This document shows positions 39,242 through 48,468 of a stretch of 64,000 nt of DNA, one piece after another. Numbering within the stretch: position 1 is the first letter of the stretch; every line of letters starts with the position of its first letter. The notes under the pieces were generated by a model that saw only the letters and a program-made list of their open reading frames with translations, had not been told where the DNA came from and made no database searches. Origin of the DNA: Actinomycetota bacterium (lineage in GTDB: Bacteria; Actinomycetota; Coriobacteriia; Anaerosomatales; Anaerosomataceae); contig RCMX01000006.1 in the NCBI GenBank assembly GCA_004348925.1, forward strand, positions 730,919 through 794,918, in the 5' to 3' direction. Position numbers and translations under genes: made by a program.

Positions 39242-40854
39242 GTCGCCTCAAGCAGCAGGGCCTCATGTGCAGCAAGCTGGATGCGGGGGAGGTCTCGTCC
39301 GTCCTCCGTGCCGTGCGTGGAGAGAAGCACCCGCCAGGTTGTCCCCGGCGGTGCCTTGGGCGGCGGACACTCGGTGTTCCGTGCTGCGAAGTTCAGGTAG
39401 ACGGCCACGGTCTTGGAGCCTGCACGCCGCGTGTATGCGAAGACTCCCTTCGGAACCCCGCCGATTTCCCGGTAGTCGCCGCTGTGCAGCGCGGGGTGCG
39501 CCCTGCGCGTCGAGAGAAGCCGGCGATACCAGTTGAGGATCGAGTCCGCGCGCACGGCCTCCTGCTCGACATTACGCGTGCGATAGGACGAGTCGACCGG
39601 CAGCCACGACTCCCACGCGCTGAAGCCCGCGTTCTCGGCCGCGTTCCAGTGCATCGGCGTGCGCGAACCGTCTCGGCCCACCCGCAGCGGCCAGAACTTC
39701 AGGCCAACCGGGTCGTCCAGCAGTCCACGGGGGACCCTGCTCGACGGCATACCGATCTCCTCGCCGTAGTACAGGATGGGCGTCCCGCGCAGTGTGAGTA
39801 GCATGGCGGCGGCCACCTTGGCGCGTTCGCGTGCGTGCCTACCGCCGAGCCGCGTGAACGAGCGCTTCAGATCATGGTTGTTGAGGTAATAGCAGGGCCA
39901 TCCCCCAGGCGGGACGTGCTCTTCCAGCCACCTCACGGAATGACGGAATGCCTCGGCGTTCCATTTGGTGCGGACGAACTCCATGTAAAACGAGAGATGC
40001 AGGCGGTCGGTCCCATCGCCGAGGTAGTCGATGCAGACATCCGGCGTCAGTGTGAGCACCTCGCCCATGAGCACGCAGTCTCCGAAGTCCTCGACGAGTT
40101 GCCGTAGTTCGCCTGCGACTTCCAGGTTCTCCGGCTGAGAGAGGTCGTGGATATGCTTCTGGGCCAGATATGGCCGAGGACCGAGCTTGGGCGGGTTGTT
40201 TCGCAGTCCTTCATCCTCGTAGAGGCAGTTCACGAGGTCGAGTCGGAATCCGTCGACCCCTTTGGCGAGCCAGAAGCGGGCGACACCGAACATCTCCTCG
40301 CGCACCTCAGGATTGCGCCAGTTGAGATCGGGCTGGAAGGGGAGGAACGCGTGGTAGTAGTACTGCCCCGTGGTGTCGTCGTACTCCCACGCGCTGCCCT
40401 CGACGACCGCCACCCAGCTGTTCGGCGGTTTGCCGGGCGCCCGGCCATCGCGCCAGATGTACCAGTCGCGCCTGGGGTTGTCGCGAGAGGAGCGGGACTC
40501 GACGAACCAGGGATGGTGTATCGACGTGTGGTTGAGGACGAGGTCCATCACCACGCGGATTCCGCGGCGGTGGCACTCTTCGACCAGCTCGTCGAAATCC
40601 TCCATGGTGCCGAAGCGTGGGTCGATCGAGCGGTAGTCGCTGACGTCGTAGCCGAAATCGGACAGTGGGGACGTGTAGATGGGCGTGAGCCAGACGGCGT
40701 CCACACCGAGTGACCCGTCTGTGCCGTCGTTCAAGTAGTCGAGTCGATCGATGATGCCGCGCAGGTCGCCCCTGCCGTCGCCGTTCGCGTCCGCGAAACT
40801 GGACACGGCGATCTGGTAGACGACTCCGCGCTTCCACCATGGTGCCTCAGGCAT
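39232..40854 (-). CDS. GH13 alpha-glucosidase / oligo-1,6-glucosidase
   Basis: 540 residues. The conserved GH13 regions appear in order: DAVWLTPIYTSP, DLVLNHTS (region I), GFRLDLVNCL with the nucleophile Asp (region II), LMGEVL with the acid/base Glu (region III) and YYLNNHD (region IV). Layout and length match the oligo-1,6-glucosidase / trehalose-6-phosphate hydrolase group, which release glucose from short alpha-glucosides in the cytoplasm. ATG at 40854 starts the canonical WWKRGVVYQI segment at residue 6; the open frame extends much further upstream, but that part is not protein-like. No sugar transporter is adjacent. Confidence 0.9.
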   Translation of the reverse strand: MPEAPWWKRGVVYQIAVSSFADANGDGRGDLRGIIDRLDYLNDGTDGSLGVDAVWLTPIYTSPLSDFGYDVSDYRSIDPRFGTMEDFDELVEECHRRGIRVVMDLVLNHTSIHHPWFVESRSSRDNPRRDWYIWRDGRAPGKPPNSWVAVVEGSAWEYDDTTGQYYYHAFLPFQPDLNWRNPEVREEMFGVARFWLAKGVDGFRLDLVNCLYEDEGLRNNPPKLGPRPYLAQKHIHDLSQPENLEVAGELRQLVEDFGDCVLMGEVLTLTPDVCIDYLGDGTDRLHLSFYMEFVRTKWNAEAFRHSVRWLEEHVPPGGWPCYYLNNHDLKRSFTRLGGRHARERAKVAAAMLLTLRGTPILYYGEEIGMPSSRVPRGLLDDPVGLKFWPLRVGRDGSRTPMHWNAAENAGFSAWESWLPVDSSYRTRNVEQEAVRADSILNWYRRLLSTRRAHPALHSGDYREIGGVPKGVFAYTRRAGSKTVAVYLNFAARNTECPPPKAPPGTTWRVLLSTHGTEDGRDLPRIQLAAHEALLLEATYS

Positions 40855-41037
40855 GTGGCTGACCTCGTTCAGCGAGATTCCTGACACACAGTCTACTCGC
40901 AGGCACTGACGCGCGCCCGTTCGTTCAAGAATCACGTAATATCGCTTGTCGTGATGCAAACTATCAAATACCCTTACTCCTGCAGGGATTCGATCGCGCG
41001 ACCATACTTCGCGCGCAGCTACCACGGGAGGCGGCAC

Positions 41038-41505
41038 GTGACAGCATCTATCGATGTTCAGAAGGTCAAAGAAGACGCCGAGGCGTACTTCCGGCAGGGC
41101 AACTACTACTGCTCCGAGGCGATCGTCGCGTCGATTCGCGACAACGTTGCTCCGGAGATGCCGGAAGCACTCATCTCTGCGGCATCGGGCTTCCCGATCG
41201 GCGTCGGCCGCTCGAAGTGCATGTGCGGTGCCGTCTCGGGCGGCGTCATCAGTCTCGGCTACGTGTTCGGGCGAACAGGTCCAAGCACGCCCGCTGACCC
41301 GAAGTCCGTCAAGACCTTGGCGCTCGCGAACGAGCTTCAGCAGGCATTCCGCGACAGCCATCGCGTGCTGTGCTGTAGCGTGCATACAAAAGGAATGGAC
41401 ATGGCAAGCGGCGAGCACAAGGCGCAGTGCATCGCATTCACCGGTGAGATGGCCGAGAAGACCGCGCAGATCATCGCGCGCGAGTCGTCCGAGCTGGAGG
41501 GCTGA
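41038..41505 (+). CDS. C_GCAxxG_C_C-family redox-active protein
   Basis: 155 residues. The family signature is visible: CSEAI near the start (YYCSEAIVASI), CMCGAVSGGVISLGYVFG in the middle, and paired cysteines LCCSVHT plus C near the end, giving six conserved cysteines that may hold a metal or disulfide pair. The family is typical of anaerobes. The GTG start at 41038 has GGGAGG 5 nt upstream. It lies 3 bp before the TDT transporter gene, so the two form an operon; a link to redox-sensitive transport is only a guess. Confidence 0.88.
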   Translation: MTASIDVQKVKEDAEAYFRQGNYYCSEAIVASIRDNVAPEMPEALISAASGFPIGVGRSKCMCGAVSGGVISLGYVFGRTGPSTPADPKSVKTLALANELQQAFRDSHRVLCCSVHTKGMDMASGEHKAQCIAFTGEMAEKTAQIIARESSELEG

Positions 41506-41508
41506 GCG

Positions 41509-42459
41509 ATGTCGTTCATCCGGAGGATCCCGATTCCGATGTCCGCCCTCGCACTTGGTGTTGCGGGTCTCGGCAACCTGCTGCTGCCGTACTCGCCGGT
41601 CGTTCGCGCGGCGTGTGGAGTTGTAGCGGCGTCGATCGTGCTGCTCGTTCTGGCGCGCATCGTGTTCGACTTCGCCGGCGTACGTGCGGAGCTCGGAAAA
41701 CCGGGCGTGCTCGCCGTATTCCCGACGCTGTTCATGGCGACGATGCTGCTCGCGGCATATCTCAAGCCGTACGCACCGACGTTTGCGACGGGAATGTGGG
41801 TTGTCGCGCTCACGCTCCAACTTATCGTCGCCGTGGTGTGCGCCGTGCGGTTCTTCCGGTCGTTTGCGCTTTCTCAGGTGCTCCCCGCGTGGTTCCTCGT
41901 GTTCGTCGGCTTCGTAGTTGGCAGCGTCACGAGCCCGGCATTCGGTGCTCTGCTCGTTGGTCGCATGCTGTTGTACGTTGGGCTGGCCGGGTACCTGGGC
42001 ATTCTACCGGTGGTCATCTACCGCATGGTCAAAGTCGGAGGACTTCCCGAACCCGCACTGCCGACGATGGCGATCTTCGCCGCGCCGCCCAGCCTGTGCC
42101 TTGCGGGCTACCTCGCGGTCACGTCCGCGAAGCAGCCAGTCGTCGTGTACGCGCTTCTGGCGATGGCCGCTGCGAGCCTGGTGTATGTGTTCACCCACCT
42201 GCCCCGGATCCTCAAGTCGCCCTTCCATCCCAGCTACAGTGCACTCACGTTTCCTTTCGTGATCTCGGGGATCGCGCTCAAGCAAGCGAACCTCTTCCTT
42301 GCGAAGACGCCCGCCGGCTCCTTCATTCCCAACGCCGCCGTCCTCGCGATGGACGTGTTCGTGACGCTGATGGTGTTCTACGTCTTGGTCCGCTACGCGC
42401 TCTTCGTGGCGCTTCCCGCCGAGAAGCCAGCTGCGGCAGCGGCACCCGCCGGGGCCTGA
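41509..42459 (+). CDS. TDT-family transporter (TehA/C4-dicarboxylate-like)
   Basis: 316 residues with ten hydrophobic segments, the usual number for tellurite-resistance/dicarboxylate transporters (SLAC1-like fold). The start RIPIPMSALALGVAGLGNLL and the loop RILKSPFHPSYSALTFPFVISGIAL are typical. The natural substrate is an anion, perhaps nitrite, sulfite or a dicarboxylate. It follows the redox protein by 3 bp and is closed by a strong terminator. The C-terminus is an Ala/Pro tail. Confidence 0.9.
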   Translation: MSFIRRIPIPMSALALGVAGLGNLLLPYSPVVRAACGVVAASIVLLVLARIVFDFAGVRAELGKPGVLAVFPTLFMATMLLAAYLKPYAPTFATGMWVVALTLQLIVAVVCAVRFFRSFALSQVLPAWFLVFVGFVVGSVTSPAFGALLVGRMLLYVGLAGYLGILPVVIYRMVKVGGLPEPALPTMAIFAAPPSLCLAGYLAVTSAKQPVVVYALLAMAAASLVYVFTHLPRILKSPFHPSYSALTFPFVISGIALKQANLFLAKTPAGSFIPNAAVLAMDVFVTLMVFYVLVRYALFVALPAEKPAAAAAPAGA

Positions 42460-42474
42460 GCTGGACGATGTACG

Positions 42475-42502
42475 AAAGGGCGGGCCATCGGGCCCGCCCT
42501 TT
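42475..42502 (+). terminator. intrinsic terminator after the TDT gene
   Basis: AAAGGGCGGGCC (42475-42486) and GGCCCGCCCTTT (42491-42502) form a perfect 12-bp stem with an ATCG loop and a T-run in the 3' arm. Because the arms are A- and T-flanked it could work in both directions. Confidence 0.85.
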
Positions 42503-42581
42503 TCGCGCGTGATGTGGGAGGAGGCGGGTCGGTCGTGGTACGTTCTCTTGAGCACAGCGGGTTCGAAGGACGGAGCACATC

Positions 42582-43025
42582 ATGGACAAGGCCCTCATCA
42601 CGAGCGAGATCACCAAAGCGATGCGCGAGCACGACAAGATCCGCATCGGCATTCTGCGACTCGTGAAGAACGAGATCGACACCCGCGAGAAGGAGTCGCA
42701 CCAGGAGCTCTCGGACGAAGAGGTCGTCTCGGCATTCAAGAAGGTGCTGAAGCAGACCGGCGAGACGCTCGAGGGCTCGATCAAGGCCGGCACGAACGCC
42801 GAGCGGACGGAACTCCTGCAGCAGCAGGTCGACATCCTTGAGGGGTACCTGCCCAAGCAGGTCGCCGGCGACGAACTCGTCGCGCTGGTCGACCGCGTGC
42901 TGGCAGCAGGCGAGTTCGCGGGCAAGCGCGACATGGGCAAAGTCATCGGCCTGGTCGTTTCCGAGACCGGCGGCAACTGCGATAAGGCCGAGGTCGCGAA
43001 GATCGTCGGCTCGAAGCTCAACTGA
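42582..43025 (+). CDS. GatB/YqeY-domain protein
   Basis: 147 residues, the normal size of the stand-alone YqeY family. It resembles the tail domain of GatB that grips tRNA during amidation of Glu-tRNA. Motifs: ITSEITKAMREHDKIRIGILRLVKNEI at the start, LEGYLPKQ in the middle, and DMGKVIGLV near the end. The precise role of free YqeY proteins is unknown. ATG follows GGAGC. The next gene starts 4 bp after its stop. Confidence 0.92.
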   Translation: MDKALITSEITKAMREHDKIRIGILRLVKNEIDTREKESHQELSDEEVVSAFKKVLKQTGETLEGSIKAGTNAERTELLQQQVDILEGYLPKQVAGDELVALVDRVLAAGEFAGKRDMGKVIGLVVSETGGNCDKAEVAKIVGSKLN

Positions 43026-43029
43026 CCCG

Positions 43030-44178
43030 ATGGGCACATCAGCGGAAATGGAACGCCTGCGGGCGCTCTCCGGCATCAAGTGGCAGCGCTGGGGCGCCGA
43101 TGTGATTCCGGCATGGGTCGCGGACATGGACTTCCCGACGGCACCCGCAATCATCGATGCGCTTCGGCCGATGGTCGAGGCTGGGGACTTCGGCTACAAC
43201 ATGGCGGCCTTTGACGACAGCATCCCGAAGGCGTGGGTCGCGTGGTCCGAGCGCCGTTTCGGTTGGCGACCCGACGTGGAGCGCACGAAGGTGTTCACCA
43301 GCACGCTGCAGCCCATCTCGGCAGCGCTCATGGTGGCCACGGAGCCTGGCGATGGCGTGCTGCTCCTCACACCCGTCTACGCGCCGTTTTTCGGCATCGT
43401 GAAGAAGTCGGGACGTCGCCTCGTGGAGTATCGCCTGAACGAGACGGAGTGGCGCATCGACGCCGACGCGCTGCGCTCCGCCATCGATCAGGGCACGCGC
43501 GCCGTCATCCTGTGCAACCCGCACAACCCGAGCGGTCGTGCCTTCACGATGGGCGAACTGCGCATCGTCGCGGAGGTTGCCGAGGAGCGCGACCTGCTCG
43601 TGATCAGCGACGAGATCTGGCAGGACTTCGTCTATCCCGGCTCCACGCACATTCCGTTCGCGTCGCTCGGCCCGGATGTGGCGGCGCGGTGCGTGACGGT
43701 GACTGCGGCCAGCAAGAGCTTCAGCCTGGGCGGCCTGAGCTGTGCCGTGGGCTACCTCGGTGCCGAGAAGGTTGCCGAAGGGATCGCCGCGCTTGCGCCG
43801 CACATGCTGGGGGGCGTGAACGCGCTGGGCGCGCACGCGACGCTCGCGGCATGGGCGAGCGGGGAGGAGTGGCTGCTTCGCACGGTGGAGACGCTGCGCG
43901 CCAACCGCGACCACCTGCTCGAGCGCCTCTCGGCCGAACTCCCTGAGGTGATCGTCGGGCGACCAGAGGCCACGTACCTTGCGTGGCTCGACTTCCGGGC
44001 GACAGGCATCGCCGACGACCCGGCAAAGCATCTGCTTGAGCGCGGGCTGGTGGGCCTCTCGGCGGGACCCGAATTCGGCTCGGCGGGGAAGGGCTTCGCG
44101 CGTCTCAACTTCGCGACGCATGCGGAGATCCTCGACGAGATCCTCGACCGCGTGGTGCAGACGGTCCGCGGAGCGTAG
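43030..44178 (+). CDS. PatB/MalY-type aminotransferase (probable cystathionine beta-lyase)
   Basis: 382 residues of PLP-dependent fold type I. Family marks are IPAWVADMDFPTAPAI near the N-terminus, LLLTPVYAPF, CNPHNPSGRAF, ISDEIWQDFVY with the PLP-stacking Asp, and the Schiff-base lysine in TAASKSFSLGGL. PatB-like enzymes split cystathionine or cysteine, releasing pyruvate, ammonia and thiol. Start at 43030, 4 bp after the YqeY stop, so probably co-translated; an ATG six codons later is also possible. No methionine-pathway genes are near. Confidence 0.9.
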   Translation: MGTSAEMERLRALSGIKWQRWGADVIPAWVADMDFPTAPAIIDALRPMVEAGDFGYNMAAFDDSIPKAWVAWSERRFGWRPDVERTKVFTSTLQPISAALMVATEPGDGVLLLTPVYAPFFGIVKKSGRRLVEYRLNETEWRIDADALRSAIDQGTRAVILCNPHNPSGRAFTMGELRIVAEVAEERDLLVISDEIWQDFVYPGSTHIPFASLGPDVAARCVTVTAASKSFSLGGLSCAVGYLGAEKVAEGIAALAPHMLGGVNALGAHATLAAWASGEEWLLRTVETLRANRDHLLERLSAELPEVIVGRPEATYLAWLDFRATGIADDPAKHLLERGLVGLSAGPEFGSAGKGFARLNFATHAEILDEILDRVVQTVRGA

Positions 44179-44253
44179 CTGAGCGTGCATTTGCGTGGAC
44201 GCCGAGGTCGTTGAGCAGCCTATACTCGATTCACCCGGTCGATTGGAATCGTC

Positions 44254-45024
44254 ATGAACCCCACGCTGGACCTGCTCAACGCACGTTTCTCGACGCGCAC
44301 TTACGCCGAGGCCCCCGTCACCGATGCCGAGAAGGCCGCCATTCTCCACAGCGCCATGCGTGCGCCGACGGCGGGCAACATGATGCTGTACTCGATCATC
44401 GAAGTGACCGATCAGGCGCTCAAAGACCGCCTCGCCGTGACCTGCGACGAGCAGCCGTTCATTGCGAGGGCGCCGTGGGTGCTTGTCTTCGTGGCCGACA
44501 TGCAGAAGTGGATCGACCTGTTCCGTTTCTCGCATGCTGAGGAGGTCGAGGGCGTCGACCATCGTGCCGCGCCCGACGTCGGTGATCTCATGATGGCGTG
44601 CTCGGACGCGCTTGTCGCGGCGCAGAATGCGGTTGTGGCCGCCGAGTCGCTCGGCATCGGCTCGTGCTACGTCGGCGACGTGCTCGAGAACGGTGAGATC
44701 CACGCGGAGCTGCTCGGCCTGCCGCAGCACACGCTGCCGATCGCGATGCTGTGTTTCGGGCATCCTGCCGCGAAGCGCGAGCCGACCCCGCACTACACGA
44801 GGCATGTGGTGCATGAGAATCGCTACCACCGGCTCACCGACGCCGAGCTGGCCGAGGTATCGATGGACCAGGGCGAGATGCACTCGCCGCACGGCTTCGG
44901 TCCCGGAGTCGCCAACTTCGGACAACAGGTCTACAAACAGAAGTTCACCCCGGCCTATATGGCCGAGATGAACCGCTCAGTCCGATGGTGGCTCGATCGC
45001 TGGTGCACGACGGAGCCGAGGTAG
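44254..45024 (+). CDS. nitroreductase-family FMN protein
   Basis: 256 residues. N-terminal NARFSTRTYAEAPV and the FMN contact SAMRAPTAGN are typical of the nitroreductase superfamily; further contacts are AAESLGIGSCYVGD and FGHPAAKR. A C-terminal extension of about 50 residues (GFGPGVANFGQQVYKQKFTPAYM) is longer than in NfsB. It should reduce nitro compounds, quinones or flavin with NAD(P)H in the cytoplasm. Single gene. Confidence 0.9.
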   Translation: MNPTLDLLNARFSTRTYAEAPVTDAEKAAILHSAMRAPTAGNMMLYSIIEVTDQALKDRLAVTCDEQPFIARAPWVLVFVADMQKWIDLFRFSHAEEVEGVDHRAAPDVGDLMMACSDALVAAQNAVVAAESLGIGSCYVGDVLENGEIHAELLGLPQHTLPIAMLCFGHPAAKREPTPHYTRHVVHENRYHRLTDAELAEVSMDQGEMHSPHGFGPGVANFGQQVYKQKFTPAYMAEMNRSVRWWLDRWCTTEPR

Positions 45025-45129
45025 ACGCACCGAGCGTCCGCTCATCGCCGAATCCTTGCCGCATGTCCGGAACACGCCTACATTATGTGTACGAGCACGC
45101 AGCTCCTGGCATTGACGATGGGTATTGAG

Positions 45130-46260
45130 ATGCGACAGTCATGGCGCGCGCGAGTCTTGTTGACGACCACGCTTGCAGTGCTTGCGTGCGTCGTCCTCTC
45201 CGGATGCGCCTCCGTCCGTGGGCCGATCGTCATCGGCTACCTTGGCGGATTGTCTGGCCGAACCTCCGATCTTGGCGACGCGGGTCGCGATGGTGCTCTG
45301 CTTGCGGTGGAGGAAGCCAATCTTGCTGGCGGCGTCGACGGTCGAGAACTGGAGCTGCTCCCGGCGGATGATGCTCAGGATGTCACGAAGGCCGCAAGTG
45401 CCTTCCGTGAACTCGAGGCCGCCGATGCCGTTGCTGTCATCGGGCCGATGACAAGCGCCATAGCTGTGACCGTGACGCCGATCGCCGACGAGCTTGAAGT
45501 GCCGCTTGTCAGTCCAACGACAAGTACTGATGAGCTCACCGGTCGGGCGGACTGGTTTTACCGCCTCTATCCCGACAACTCGAGCGCGGCACGGAAGCTG
45601 GCTGCAGTCGTTCATGATCGACTCGGTCACACGAGGGTTGCGATGATCTACGATCTGGCCAACCGGGCGCATACCGAGACCTGGGCCCGCAACTTCACTG
45701 ACGAACTCACGCTTCTCGGTGGCAGCGTGACGTCATCAGAAACCATCACTTCAGGAGAGTTGGGCACGTACGATATCGCTGTCGATCGCGCGCTTTCGTC
45801 CGAGCCGCAGTGCGTGTTCGTTCTGGCGAATGCGCTCGACACCGCACGGCTTGCGACGCTGCTGCGCGGAGCCGGGTTCGAGGGTCATGTGATCACAAGT
45901 GAGTGGTCTGCCACGGAGGTCGTGATTGGCTACGGAGGGCGTGCTGTGGAGGGCATGATGTTCCTCAACACGTTCGACCGAGAGTCGACCACTTCGGGGT
46001 ATCAGGGTTTCGCGAAGCGATTCCGAGAGCGCTTCGGGTATGAGGCGGGCTTCGCTTCGGTTCACGCCTATGACGCGACTCGTCTCGTGATCTCCCAGCT
46101 CGACAGCGATCCAACGCGGGCCGCCCTGAGGGGCAGACTCGACGGGCTCCGCTCATTCGATGCCATCCAGGGTGGCTTGAAGTTAGACGCGACAGGCGAT
46201 GTCGAGCGTGACTACTTCCTCATGACCATTCGCGACGGCGTGTTCGTTAGGGTTGAGTAG
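45130..46260 (+). CDS. branched-chain-amino-acid-type binding lipoprotein
   Basis: About 376 residues. A signal peptide with lipobox LSGC (about 21) anchors a type I periplasmic-binding-protein fold of the LivJ kind: IVIGYLGGLSGRTSDLG, then DDAQDVTKAASAFREL, IGPMTSAIAVTVTPIADEL and the second-lobe start RLYPDNSSAARKLA. No permease or ATPase gene is near. The histidine kinase starts 2 bp after its stop, so the likely role is to present a ligand to the kinase sensor domain, not to feed a transporter. ATG at 45130 is preferred; an ATG at 45118 is possible. Confidence 0.88.
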   Translation: MRQSWRARVLLTTTLAVLACVVLSGCASVRGPIVIGYLGGLSGRTSDLGDAGRDGALLAVEEANLAGGVDGRELELLPADDAQDVTKAASAFRELEAADAVAVIGPMTSAIAVTVTPIADELEVPLVSPTTSTDELTGRADWFYRLYPDNSSAARKLAAVVHDRLGHTRVAMIYDLANRAHTETWARNFTDELTLLGGSVTSSETITSGELGTYDIAVDRALSSEPQCVFVLANALDTARLATLLRGAGFEGHVITSEWSATEVVIGYGGRAVEGMMFLNTFDRESTTSGYQGFAKRFRERFGYEAGFASVHAYDATRLVISQLDSDPTRAALRGRLDGLRSFDAIQGGLKLDATGDVERDYFLMTIRDGVFVRVE

Positions 46261-46262
46261 GC

Positions 46263-48464
46263 ATGTGGAGGTCCCACTCATTCCGCTCGGCCCTTACGCG
46301 GCGGCTGCTGTTGGCCGCGCTGCTGCCACTCGTCGTCGTCGGTGTTGTATCGGTCATCTTCGTGCGCGGGCTACTGGCCGAGCAGATCGCCAGGTCCAAC
46401 GATCTGAATGCGAGAGCGCTTGTCGCACAGATCGGCCAGTCGCTTGAAGTGCCCAAGGCTGTCGCTGCGCCGTACCTCAGCCAGAGTTATCAGGAAGTCC
46501 TCGCCACTGAAGACCCTGCAGCCCACTGGCGCGATCTCATCGACAGGCTTCCGGAAGTTGAATCGATACTCCTCCTTGACGATGCCGGCATAGTCCGGGC
46601 GGCAGCCCTCGAGTCCAGCACCGGCATGAAGGGTGCCGATTTCATTGGCCTTGACCGATCAAGAGATGTATCGGTGGCCGAGGCCAATGCAACCGGCGAG
46701 GCCGTATGGTCGAACGTGTACCGGTCTCCGATCACCGGCGAGGCGTCCCTCTCGTATGTGGTGCCGCTTCGAGAAGGAGCGATCGTCGTCAACGTGATGC
46801 TTGCCAGGATGCTTGACTTCACGGCGCTGGACGATTCGACGGTGCTGCCGATCGTGATCGACGGCAACGGCGTTCCGATCTCCTACCCGGATGAAGAGGT
46901 CATTACCCAGCGTCTGAACATGCGTAGCATCGGCATTGTCGACGACGTGCTCTCTGGCACCCCGGAGGCGCAGGGTCGATACTCCTGGCAGGGCGAGGAG
47001 TACCTCGGCATTGCGCGCAGGATCGGACAGGTGGGATGGGTGGCGCTCGCCACGCAACCGTGGGAGCAGGTGCAGCGGGCGATCTTCGGCACGCAGTACA
47101 TCGTGACGCTGCTGCTTGTGCTTGCGGCAGTGTTCGCGCTGGCGCTTGCGGCGGCGCTCTCGCAACGCCTGGCCGAACCCATCAGCGAACTCGCCCGTCA
47201 CGCCGATAGGGTTGCCCACGGCGAGTACGGCGAGGCTTCCGCGGATTATCAGCAGATCGAGCTCAGTAAACTCGGGTCTGCTTTGAACGACATGACCAGC
47301 GCGGTGAAGCGGCGCGAGCATGATCTTGCGACCTCAGCGAGGCAGTACCGCTACCTGATCGAGTCGCTGCGGGCCGTTCCGTGGGAGTACGACATGGACT
47401 CGGACTGCTTCGTGTACGTTGGCCCACAAGCCGAGCGGTTGTTCGGGTACCCGCCGGGAACATGGACCACGCTTGATTCGTGGGTTCAGTCGCTGCATCC
47501 GGACGACCGCGACGGGGCGGTGACCGCATGCATGACCGCGACGTCGCTCGGGTTGGATCACAACCTCGAGTACCGGGCGATCCGTCCGGATGGCGAGATC
47601 GTTTGGATCGAAGACGTGGTCTCGGTGCACGCGGACGAGTCTGGGAGCATTCGGCTCGTGGGTGTCATGATCGACATCTCTGAGTCGAAGGAGGCGGCGA
47701 GTCTGCGTGTGGCCGCCGAGGCCGCGGAGGCTGCGAGCCACGCGAAGTCGAGCTTCCTGGCGAACATGAGTCATGAGCTGCGTACGCCGTTGAACTCGAT
47801 ACTCGGTTTCGGGAATATCATGCTCTCCAGACTCGCCGGCCCGATCAACGATGAGCAGGAGCGACAGCTTGGCATGATCGTGCGTTCCGGGAATCACCTG
47901 TTGGCTCTCGTGAACGACGTGCTCGACCTTGAGAAGATCGAGGCAGGCGCGATGCCTATCGAGGCCGATGAGTTCGACGTGGCCGAGCTCGTTCGGTCGG
48001 CCGCCGAGATCATGACTCCGATGGCCAAGAGCCAGGGACTCGCCCTGGACGTTCGCGTTCCGGATGGTGGGTTGATGGTGAGCACGGACGAGGATCGCGT
48101 GCAGCAGGTCCTGCTCAACCTCTTCAGCAATGCGGTGAAGTTCACCGAGGCTGGCGGTGTGACGATCTCGCTCGATTCTGTTGATAATCAAGCGCGTGTG
48201 ACGGTGGAAGACACTGGCATAGGCATCCCGAAAGGCCGGCTCGAGGAAGTCTTCGACGAGTTCAAGAGCATGGGTCGCCCCGGCGACAACCCGCTCGGCG
48301 GGACGGGGTTGGGACTCCCGATTTCGCGCAGGTTAGCTCGACTCCTGGGTGGCGACGTCACACTCTCGAGCACGAAAGGCACAGGCTCCACCTTCGTGTT
48401 CACCTTCACGCTAACCGCGCCGAGGTCGGATGATGACGGCGACCCCATCGCCTCGGAGCGCTAG
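46263..48464 (+). CDS. membrane sensor histidine kinase with HAMP and PAS domains
   Basis: 733 residues. First membrane helix about 15-38, an extracellular double-PAS (dCACHE-like) sensor of about 230 residues, second helix about 280-300, HAMP to about 345, PAS/PAC about 358-475, then the kinase core: phospho-acceptor H504 in FLANMSHELRTPLNSI, N-box LFSNAVKFTEAGG, G1 VEDTGIGIP and G2 GGTGLGLPISRRLA. No receiver domain is fused and no response regulator gene is adjacent. It starts 2 bp after the binding-lipoprotein stop, suggesting that both sense one solute. Confidence 0.93.
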   Translation: MWRSHSFRSALTRRLLLAALLPLVVVGVVSVIFVRGLLAEQIARSNDLNARALVAQIGQSLEVPKAVAAPYLSQSYQEVLATEDPAAHWRDLIDRLPEVESILLLDDAGIVRAAALESSTGMKGADFIGLDRSRDVSVAEANATGEAVWSNVYRSPITGEASLSYVVPLREGAIVVNVMLARMLDFTALDDSTVLPIVIDGNGVPISYPDEEVITQRLNMRSIGIVDDVLSGTPEAQGRYSWQGEEYLGIARRIGQVGWVALATQPWEQVQRAIFGTQYIVTLLLVLAAVFALALAAALSQRLAEPISELARHADRVAHGEYGEASADYQQIELSKLGSALNDMTSAVKRREHDLATSARQYRYLIESLRAVPWEYDMDSDCFVYVGPQAERLFGYPPGTWTTLDSWVQSLHPDDRDGAVTACMTATSLGLDHNLEYRAIRPDGEIVWIEDVVSVHADESGSIRLVGVMIDISESKEAASLRVAAEAAEAASHAKSSFLANMSHELRTPLNSILGFGNIMLSRLAGPINDEQERQLGMIVRSGNHLLALVNDVLDLEKIEAGAMPIEADEFDVAELVRSAAEIMTPMAKSQGLALDVRVPDGGLMVSTDEDRVQQVLLNLFSNAVKFTEAGGVTISLDSVDNQARVTVEDTGIGIPKGRLEEVFDEFKSMGRPGDNPLGGTGLGLPISRRLARLLGGDVTLSSTKGTGSTFVFTFTLTAPRSDDDGDPIASER

Positions 48465-48468
48465 AGCA

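Noticed and set aside
40855-41820. N-terminal extension of the GH13 enzyme by about 320 residues
   Set aside because: The extension overlaps the redox protein and transporter genes, is Arg/His-rich, and the canonical GH13 N-terminus begins at 40854.
43039-44925. A 628-codon open frame on the minus strand
   Set aside because: It is antisense to the PatB aminotransferase and nitroreductase genes; composition is Arg/His-rich and typical of antisense frames in high-GC DNA.
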